Positions 6,055 to 10,675 of a stretch of 10,675 nucleotides of DNA are shown in pieces (within the stretch, counting starts at the first letter, position 1; the number at the start of each line of letters is the position of its first letter). The translations under genes and the position numbers were made by a program. The stretch comes from Pseudomonadota bacterium (GTDB taxonomy: Bacteria > Pseudomonadota > Gammaproteobacteria > Arenicellales > UBA868), in the NCBI GenBank assembly GCA_018661145.1, contig JABJIU010000222.1:1-10675 (forward strand). The letters are read 5' to 3'. The notes beneath the pieces are model-generated. The model did not search any database. It saw only the letters and a program-made list of their open reading frames with translations, and was not told the DNA's origin.

Positions 6055-6645
6055 ATGATCGATTTCGCGCCTTTTCTGCTGTTTGTGGTTTTTATGGTGG
6101 GTACTCCAGGACCTGCCAACATGCTGCTGATGACCTCGGGCGCCAACTTCGGATTCTGGCGGAGCCTGCCTTTTGTGGCGGGGGTTGCACTTGGAAAACT
6201 GATACTGAATATTCTGCTGGCGCTCGGACTGTGGGAATTGCTTTCTTATGACTTCCGGATTTTGGTGGCACTCAAAGTAGTGTGCGTAGCCTATCTTGCC
6301 TGGCTTGCTTTAAGGATGTCGGGATTCCTGATGGCGGGACGTGAACTACGGCAGCCAGAGTCATTCTGGAAAGGGTTGGCGGTGCATCCGCTGAATCCCA
6401 AGGCATGGGCCATGCTGGTTTTTGCCTACGCACAGTTCACCGATAGCGCCCAGCCGCTCATCCCCCAGGCTGTGATCCTCAGCCTGACTTTTCTAGCGGT
6501 ACAGGTGGTTTTTCACAGTCTTTGGTGTGCCGGAGGGGCAATGGTAGTGGCTGCGGTTGGGGGCCGCCCTGCAGAGCGGTGGTTGATGCGCGGCCTCAGT
6601 ATCCTGACGGTGCTGATTGTTATTTGGGCCGTCGCATTAGGATGA
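6055..6645 (+). CDS. LysE/RhtB-family exporter
   Basis: This 196-residue inner-membrane protein is strongly hydrophobic, with about six candidate membrane segments (around 4-26, 36-60, 67-88, 115-127, 138-165, 178-196). It shows the family signatures Gly-Thr-Pro-Gly-Pro-Ala-Asn (16-22) in the first helix and Asn-Pro-Lys-Ala (114-117) before a mid helix. Members export amino acids, homoserine lactones and similar small solutes. I chose ATG at 6055, which opens a standard short N-terminus. The frame stays open back to an ATG at 5965, but that would add 30 polar residues of no family resemblance and overlap the regulator's start codon. No strong ribosome-binding site is seen. It diverges from the IclR-family gene across 89 nt, a typical regulator-target arrangement. 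The substrate is unknown; a pathway intermediate or by-product is possible. Confidence 0.87.
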   Translation: MIDFAPFLLFVVFMVGTPGPANMLLMTSGANFGFWRSLPFVAGVALGKLILNILLALGLWELLSYDFRILVALKVVCVAYLAWLALRMSGFLMAGRELRQPESFWKGLAVHPLNPKAWAMLVFAYAQFTDSAQPLIPQAVILSLTFLAVQVVFHSLWCAGGAMVVAAVGGRPAERWLMRGLSILTVLIVIWAVALG

Positions 6646-6717
6646 TACGATTGGGGTAGAGGCGGATCGCAAGATCAGACTAGAAGTCAGGCATGTCCGT
6701 CAAGGCAACAACAGGCT

Positions 6718-6724
6718 AAGGAGG
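6718..6724 (+). promoter_or_regulatory. Strong ribosome binding site for the GFA-family gene
   Basis: AAGGAGG is a full Shine-Dalgarno match, 7 nt before ATG 6732 and 4 nt before the adjacent GTG 6729. The spacing favours the ATG. It is the strongest such site in the window. Confidence 0.8.
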
Positions 6725-6731
6725 AAAAGTG

Positions 6732-7157
6732 ATGTCCAGTTACACAGCGAGATGTATGTGTGGTGTTGTTTCTGTCGAGGTTGAGGGTGATCCTATGGCA
6801 ATGGGAATCTGTCATTGCAAGGTTTGCCGGGCCTGGTCAGCAAGTCCTGTAAACGGCCTTGCGGTCTGGCCGATCGATAAGATGACCATCAGTGCGGGCA
6901 AAGAACAGATAGAAAGTTATACAAGTTCCGAGGGTAACGAGCGGACTTGGTGTAAAACCTGCGGGGGCCACCTCTATCATGTCGCTGGGCCTCTGGGTGT
7001 GGTGGACGTCTACGCTGGACTGGTTGAAGGCTTGGAATTTAAGCCAGCGCTTCATTTGAATTACGAAAGCACCATCATGCCCATGAAAGATGGGTTGCCC
7101 AAGTTCAAGGATTTCCCGGAGGAATTTGGAGGGTCGGGAGAAATGCTGCCCGAGTAG
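6732..7157 (+). CDS. GFA-fold (Gfa/CENP-V family) zinc-binding protein
   Basis: This 141-residue cytoplasmic protein has all seven cysteines of the GFA domain: C8-x-C10, C27-x-C29-x2-C32 and C74-x2-C77, with the usual C-H-C-x-x-C-R and W-C-x-x-C-G-G contexts. The founding member, Paracoccus Gfa, was proposed to speed addition of formaldehyde to glutathione. That activity has been questioned, and most family members are uncharacterised, so a role in formaldehyde handling here is inference. The inference is encouraged by the neighbouring methyltransferase-like gene and the oxygenase, which could release formaldehyde. Start is ATG 6732 behind a strong AAGGAGG; GTG 6729 immediately before is less well spaced. 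It lies 86 nt after the exporter gene and has its own ribosome-binding site. Its TAG stop is one base from the stop of the convergent methyltransferase gene. Confidence 0.88.
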   Translation: MSSYTARCMCGVVSVEVEGDPMAMGICHCKVCRAWSASPVNGLAVWPIDKMTISAGKEQIESYTSSEGNERTWCKTCGGHLYHVAGPLGVVDVYAGLVEGLEFKPALHLNYESTIMPMKDGLPKFKDFPEEFGGSGEMLPE

Positions 7158-7158
7158 T

Positions 7159-8754
7159 TTATGTACTCCAGCGCCTGCTTTCAGGGCGCATGTTGTCGCT
7201 CGAGATTCTGATCGGAAACTTCGCGCGGATTTGGGCATCGGCCTGCGGGCTAAAATAATTGGGGTAGTGGGTCGCGAGTATTTCACGACTGGCTATTCGG
7301 CTGCGTTCGAATAGATCCAGAGCCCCCTCGGCCTCCCATTGATCGGCAGGCGCGCGATCCATCAGACTGGGGTAGACATATTCGCTTTCCATCACGCTTA
7401 AAGTCTGTTCATTACCCAAAAAGTGTCCGGGATCAACAGCGCACTGGTGGATGGTCTCTACCGATAGCGTGTCATCGGAGATTTCAATTCCTCGGATTAT
7501 CCGCTGAATCATGCCGACGGCTTCGTTGTCTATTACCATGGACTCAAAACTGCAGCCCATCAGACTCCCCATCATTCCTCCAACTTCGCAGACGCGGTTC
7601 GCCCCGGAGAGCGCAGCCAGCGCTATGGTCAAGCCTTTCTCATAGCCATATTGCGCATCTGGGATCTTGGAGTCAGTCATTCCGGCCCCGACACTGTTGG
7701 GCAGATCGTAATAGTTGCCAACCTGAATCGCCGCCGCGGCAAGCAAGGCCTGCTCTCCGCTCCCGCCGGTAAACGAGCCGGTTCTGAGATCGGTAACAAA
7801 GGGCCAGGTGGCAAAAGTGACAGGGCACCCTGGCCGGATCAGGTTGACTACAGCGAGGCAGGAAAGGGTCTCCGCAACGACTTGGGCGAGGATACCGGCA
7901 AGCGTCGCGGGCGCCGTTGCACCGGACTGGGGTGCCACGGCAATATCGCTGACCAGACCCAGACGGGTCGCGTCGATCATGACTTCCAAGTTCTCCTTGC
8001 CGAACCGAAGCGGCGAAACGATAGGACATCCGCCGAAAATAACCGAGGGTTTGTTTAGAAAAGCTCCCTCGCCACCGCTCGCGAGATCAAAGATCTGGAG
8101 TGCCGGGGAGATGTTTTCCCGCTTTCGAAAAGAAAGGCAAAGGGGCTTTTCCGTCGCCGCCATGAGGGCGTAGACCATGGTCATGTCGTGCTCGTAATCA
8201 TCGGGCACGTCGGTCCCGATCACGGTATCCCCGGACATGTGAATGTTGTCTAGTCGGTCAACCAGCCGGGTAAAGTCGTACATATCGAGGATGGTAGACG
8301 GGCGGTAATGCAGATTGTCGCTGTCCAGAGTCGTGACGGCGCTTCCCGAGTTGGAGAAATAAACCCGATTACCGTTGCAGTGTATGTCGTCCTTTCCGGC
8401 CCGTGAACCTCTGGCATACACCGTGTATTCCCGGGCAGCTCCAGCGATGATGTCTTCAATCATGCTTCTGGGAAAGCACAGTCGGCCGTAGTCATTCAGC
8501 TGGGCGCCCAGCGGCAAGACGATGTCAAGCAGCTCAGGAAGGGGGTCGCCAATGCCGGTGTGCTCAAGAATAGTCAACGCCGCCTCATGAATTCGGGTGA
8601 GGTCGTCATCATTGAGTGGGCGGTACTGTCCACCCTGCATGCCGGGTCGGATCGCGGGACTGTTGCCGCCCTCAAGGCGCGCTTGCGCCTTGGCTTTGCG
8701 GTCGGCCGCACTTCGGCGTTTGGGCCGGGCTTCTTGCGCTGTCGTTGAACTCAT
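7159..8754 (-). CDS. Trimethylamine methyltransferase (MttB) superfamily protein, non-pyrrolysine type
   Basis: This 531-residue protein has the MttB TIM-barrel pattern. A basic low-complexity N-terminus (about 1-40) is followed by G-G-Q-Y-R-P-L and a helical I-H-E-A-A-L-T-I-L segment (54-64). A long barrel region, D-P-G-H-F-L-G-N-E-Q-T-L (441-452) and the terminal A-x-I-R-A-K-F-P-I (507-515) follow. Archaeal MttB demethylates trimethylamine using pyrrolysine encoded by an internal amber codon. Here the frame runs without any stop, so this is the non-Pyl branch, whose studied members demethylate glycine betaine or other quaternary amines onto a corrinoid protein. No corrinoid partner gene is in the window, so the acceptor and substrate are unknown. 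The start is ATG 8754 with only a weak GGTGG upstream. It is divergent from the dehydrogenase gene and convergent with the GFA gene. Confidence 0.9.
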   Translation of the reverse strand: MSSTTAQEARPKRRSAADRKAKAQARLEGGNSPAIRPGMQGGQYRPLNDDDLTRIHEAALTILEHTGIGDPLPELLDIVLPLGAQLNDYGRLCFPRSMIEDIIAGAAREYTVYARGSRAGKDDIHCNGNRVYFSNSGSAVTTLDSDNLHYRPSTILDMYDFTRLVDRLDNIHMSGDTVIGTDVPDDYEHDMTMVYALMAATEKPLCLSFRKRENISPALQIFDLASGGEGAFLNKPSVIFGGCPIVSPLRFGKENLEVMIDATRLGLVSDIAVAPQSGATAPATLAGILAQVVAETLSCLAVVNLIRPGCPVTFATWPFVTDLRTGSFTGGSGEQALLAAAAIQVGNYYDLPNSVGAGMTDSKIPDAQYGYEKGLTIALAALSGANRVCEVGGMMGSLMGCSFESMVIDNEAVGMIQRIIRGIEISDDTLSVETIHQCAVDPGHFLGNEQTLSVMESEYVYPSLMDRAPADQWEAEGALDLFERSRIASREILATHYPNYFSPQADAQIRAKFPIRISSDNMRPESRRWST

Positions 8755-8969
8755 AAATAGTGCAGGGCACCACCTTGATTGGCTATGGGATGTCGGTGCT
8801 TCTAGGAAGCTTGTCGATTAATGGTATCAGATTTTTTCCCCATGACGTCGACGGGAACCCCTTTGGACAGCCTGATCCAGCCAAGAGAGGACCACACGAT
8901 ATACTTGATCGATTGCGGTCGACACCTTTCCGATGCTGTGATTTTATTTTTGGTTGAGAGGATTTCTGC
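8755..8969. promoter_or_regulatory. Divergent intergenic region between mttB-like and dehydrogenase genes
   Basis: This 215-nt spacer must hold promoters for both flanking genes. It contains a small hairpin, GCTTC/GAAGC at 8798-8810 with a 3-base loop, and two GTCGAC palindromes in its right half. I found no convincing -35/-10 pair on either strand; TTGCGG-17-TGTGAT (8914-8942, + strand) is the best and is weak. No open reading frame in it looks like a gene. Confidence 0.4.
8956..8962 (+). promoter_or_regulatory. Ribosome binding site deciding the TTG start of the dehydrogenase
   Basis: GAGAGGA ends 7 nt before TTG 8970, good Shine-Dalgarno spacing. The protein's first beta strand (R-I-C-V-L-P-G-D-G-I-G) begins a few codons later, so no downstream start is possible. 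Confidence 0.6.
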
Positions 8970-10043
8970 TTGCCTTTAAAGAATACTTTTCGAATCTGTG
9001 TCCTGCCCGGAGACGGCATTGGTACTGAAGTGACGGCGGCGGCTGTCGAGATCCTTGGAGCAGTGTCGCGCTGTAGCGGTGAGTTTAGTTTGGACTTTCA
9101 GAACTTCGCGGCTGGCGCCGAACAGTATCTTGCCAGCGGGGTCGCTATGCCGGAGAAATCCTGGCAGGCCGCTGAAGAGGCTGATGCGATTTTTCTCGGG
9201 GCAATGGGCCTGCCGAGGGTGCGCTATGAAGACGGAACTGAAATCACCCCTCAGCTCGACCTGCGTTTCAGGTTCGATCTCTACGCAGGTGTGCGCCCGG
9301 TATCAGCCCGGCGCGGTGGGCCGTTAGTCCTGAGGGACAGTCGAGCCGACGATGTTGATTTTGTCCTGGTCCGGGAAAGCACGGAGGGTTTGTTTGCCTC
9401 CTGTGGCAAAGGAGAGATCATTGCCGACCGTGAGGCGCGGGACACCTTGGTGATTACCCGCGAACGCTCCAGACAAGTCTTTGAGTTCGCCTTTGAATTG
9501 GCGCGGAGCAGGGCATCGGCTGGTGGCAAATCAAAAGTGACTCTTGTCGACAAAGCTAATGTGTTTTCATCAATGGCCTTTTTCCGCAAAGTCTTCGATG
9601 AGGTGGCCGCTACCCACACGGATATCGAAACAGAGCGCCTGTATGTTGACGCCTGTGCTCTCGATCTGGTCCGTCGCCCCTGGGAGTTTGACGTGCTGGT
9701 GACAGAAAATATGTTCGGGGATATCCTCTCTGACCTTGCAGCAGGACTGGTCGGGGGTATGGGCTTTGCACCTTCGGCAGATATCGGGGACTCACGGGCT
9801 GTGTTTCAGCCTGCGCATGGCAGCGCACCTGACATTGCCGGCAAAGGTATCGCCAATCCGACAGCGGCGATTCTGTCCGGCGCGATGATGCTCGATTGGT
9901 TGGGCCGCAAACATCAATTGAGTTCCTGTCTTGACGCAGCGCGGTTGATTGAAGAGGCCGTGGAGCAGGCGTTGCAAGGGGGTGCGGAGGCTTTCTCGTC
10001 AACGACCGGAATGACCCAGCAGGTGATGGATGCGATAGGCTAA
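8970..10043 (+). CDS. Isocitrate/isopropylmalate dehydrogenase-family oxidoreductase
   Basis: This 357-residue protein is a full-length member of the beta-decarboxylating (R)-hydroxyacid dehydrogenase family (LeuB, Icd, tartrate, homoisocitrate dehydrogenases). Visible hallmarks are G-D-G-I-G-T-E (14-20), substrate arginines around 99-109, and V-R-E-S-T-E-G (134-140). Also present are Lys195 in V-D-K-A-N-V, Asp227, metal acids Asp251/Asp255 in F-G-D-I-L-S-D, and H-G-S-A-P-D-I-A-G-K-G-I-A-N-P (283-297). Asp288 in the last motif points to NAD+ rather than NADP+. The loop V-R-E-S-T-E-G-L-F has Phe142 where LeuB and Icd have the catalytic Tyr. True LeuB is therefore unlikely, and no other leu genes are nearby. 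It probably oxidises another 2-hydroxyacid in this pathway. It starts at TTG 8970 behind GAGAGGA, and precedes the cupin gene by 71 nt. Confidence 0.87.
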   Translation: MPLKNTFRICVLPGDGIGTEVTAAAVEILGAVSRCSGEFSLDFQNFAAGAEQYLASGVAMPEKSWQAAEEADAIFLGAMGLPRVRYEDGTEITPQLDLRFRFDLYAGVRPVSARRGGPLVLRDSRADDVDFVLVRESTEGLFASCGKGEIIADREARDTLVITRERSRQVFEFAFELARSRASAGGKSKVTLVDKANVFSSMAFFRKVFDEVAATHTDIETERLYVDACALDLVRRPWEFDVLVTENMFGDILSDLAAGLVGGMGFAPSADIGDSRAVFQPAHGSAPDIAGKGIANPTAAILSGAMMLDWLGRKHQLSSCLDAARLIEEAVEQALQGGAEAFSSTTGMTQQVMDAIG

Positions 10044-10049
10044 AGATCG

Positions 10050-10104
10050 CCAGTACACAGGACGACAAACGTTTTAGATCCCGAGCCAATGAATTTCGTA
10101 CTGG
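10050..10104 (+). repeat. Inverted repeat in the dehydrogenase-cupin gap
   Basis: CCAGTAC at 10050-10056 and GTACTGG at 10098-10104 are perfect 7-bp complements around a 41-nt loop, which itself holds AAACGTTT (10067-10074). The right arm overlaps the only candidate ribosome-binding bases of the cupin gene (GGA, 10103-10105), so folding could limit its translation. The long loop makes chance possible. Confidence 0.3.
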
Positions 10105-10114
10105 AAAACAATAC

Positions 10115-10480
10115 ATGAAAGAAAATTTTTTTAATCTCGATGCTGCTGACCAGGGAATACTGCGCGATCTTGCTCCGGGTGTCTCCACCCGGATATTCCC
10201 TGGGGACCACGCGATGCTTTCAGTCGTTCGTCTGGAGCCGGGCTGCGAAAGCGAGGTCCACTCGCATCCGCAGGAACAATGGGGTGTTTTGCTGGAGGGC
10301 GGTGGTGTGCGTATCCAGAACGGCGAAGAAGTCGCGGTGTCCGCGGGAGATTTCTGGCGTACCCCGCCAAATGTGACCCATGCTTTTCGGGCCGGTCCAG
10401 AAGGTGCCCGGGTGCTCGATGTATTCAGCCCGCCTAGAGACGAGTACCGGGTGAAGGGAAGCGGCGTACACTCCTCATAG
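10115..10480 (+). CDS. Small single-domain cupin protein
   Basis: This 121-residue protein is a single cupin barrel of the cupin_2 type. Motif 1 gives His49-x-His51 and Gln55 (H-S-H-P-Q-E-Q-W-G, then E-G-G-G). Motif 2 gives A-G-D-F-W-R-T-P-P-N-V-T-H with His89. Three His and a Gln/Glu are the usual metal site, so it is likely a metal-binding enzyme rather than only a sensor domain. The shape resembles KdgF-like and other stand-alone cupins. Those range from isomerases and lyases to dioxygenases, so the reaction cannot be named. It lies between the dehydrogenase and agmatine deiminase genes on the same strand, 71 nt and 17 nt away, and probably shares their transcript. ATG 10115 is the natural start; the upstream CTGGA is a weak ribosome-binding site that lies within an inverted repeat. 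Confidence 0.8.
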   Translation: MKENFFNLDAADQGILRDLAPGVSTRIFPGDHAMLSVVRLEPGCESEVHSHPQEQWGVLLEGGGVRIQNGEEVAVSAGDFWRTPPNVTHAFRAGPEGARVLDVFSPPRDEYRVKGSGVHSS

Positions 10481-10497
10481 AGCCGTCTAGCGAAACT

Positions 10498-10675
10498 GTG
10501 AATATTAATTTATCCGATGCCGCATCGGCGGGCTTCTATATGCCCGCGGAGTGGCGGACTCATGCACGGTGCTGGATGGCGTGGCCTTGCCGTGAAGGCT
10601 TCAACAGTGAAGCAACCTGTGAAAATTATGTAGAAGTGGCTAAGACAATTGCACGTTTCGAACCCGTGTCGATGG
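10498..10675 (+). CDS. aguA: Agmatine deiminase, N-terminal part, cut by window edge
   Basis: Only the first 59 codons are present. They show the characteristic start of agmatine deiminase (peptidylarginine deiminase family): G-F-x-M-P-A-E-W at about 12-19, a W-M-A-W-P stretch at 26-30, and A-R-F-E-P-V near residues 52-57. The enzyme hydrolyses agmatine to N-carbamoylputrescine and ammonia in the cytoplasm. The catalytic Cys and other active-site residues lie beyond the edge and cannot be checked. The start is GTG 10498, 17 nt after the cupin stop. ATG 10540 is possible but would cut off the conserved Gly-Phe. Close spacing suggests co-transcription with the cupin and perhaps the dehydrogenase. 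Some family members act on other guanidino compounds, so the substrate here may not be agmatine. Confidence 0.82.
   Translation, partial: MNINLSDAASAGFYMPAEWRTHARCWMAWPCREGFNSEATCENYVEVAKTIARFEPVSM

Noticed and set aside
6646..6700. Terminator after the exporter gene (GATC-GCAA-GATC at about 6664-6675)
   Set aside because: Only a 4-bp stem with no T-run follows; too weak to call.
7159..8754. Pyrrolysine-containing MttB
   Set aside because: The 531-codon frame has no internal amber codon and no pyl genes are seen, so this is the non-Pyl branch.
8970..10043. Calling the dehydrogenase LeuB (leucine biosynthesis)
   Set aside because: No leuA, leuC or leuD is adjacent and the catalytic Tyr position is Phe; family level is all the sequence supports.
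9610..10188. 192-codon minus-strand open frame over the end of the dehydrogenase and start of the cupin
   Set aside because: It is Arg/Pro/Ser-rich with no family features and covers two convincing genes on the other strand.

Overview
The window looks like a catabolic region from a proteobacterium, possibly a marine gammaproteobacterium. That assignment rests on gene content, moderate G+C by eye and protein style, and is uncertain. No RNA gene, insertion sequence or CRISPR array was seen. Twelve protein genes fill almost the whole window, and the genes at both edges are cut.

Left block (about 1-2877, + strand): a three-component Rieske non-heme iron oxygenase. It comprises the C-terminal half of the alpha (hydroxylase) subunit, the beta subunit, a separate Rieske ferredoxin with a very acidic tail, and a TTG-started reductase with plant-type [2Fe-2S], FAD and NAD domains. 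This is the architecture of naphthalene-dioxygenase or methanesulfonate-monooxygenase systems. The substrate cannot be read from the sequence. The gaps between its genes carry stem-loops, including an interleaved pair of inverted repeats between alpha and beta.

Middle block (2932-6645): malate synthase G (glcB) and, 115 nt upstream on the same minus strand, an IclR-family regulator. A LysE/RhtB-type exporter diverges from the regulator. A minus-strand sigma70-like promoter for the regulator and a palindromic operator candidate in front of glcB can be seen. Malate synthase converts glyoxylate plus acetyl-CoA to malate, so a pathway ending in glyoxylate is plausible here.

Right block (6732-10675): a small GFA-fold zinc protein converges, with one base between stop codons, on a non-pyrrolysine MttB-superfamily methyltransferase. 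Across a 215-nt divergent spacer runs a plus-strand series: an isocitrate/isopropylmalate dehydrogenase-family enzyme with Phe at the usual catalytic Tyr position, a small metal-binding cupin, and the first 59 codons of agmatine deiminase (aguA).

Taken together, oxygenase, C1-type accessory proteins (MttB-like, GFA) and a glyoxylate-consuming enzyme suggest oxidation of a small methylated, amino or sulfonated compound. The link between the blocks is inferred from proximity only. Five of the eleven visible starts are GTG or TTG.
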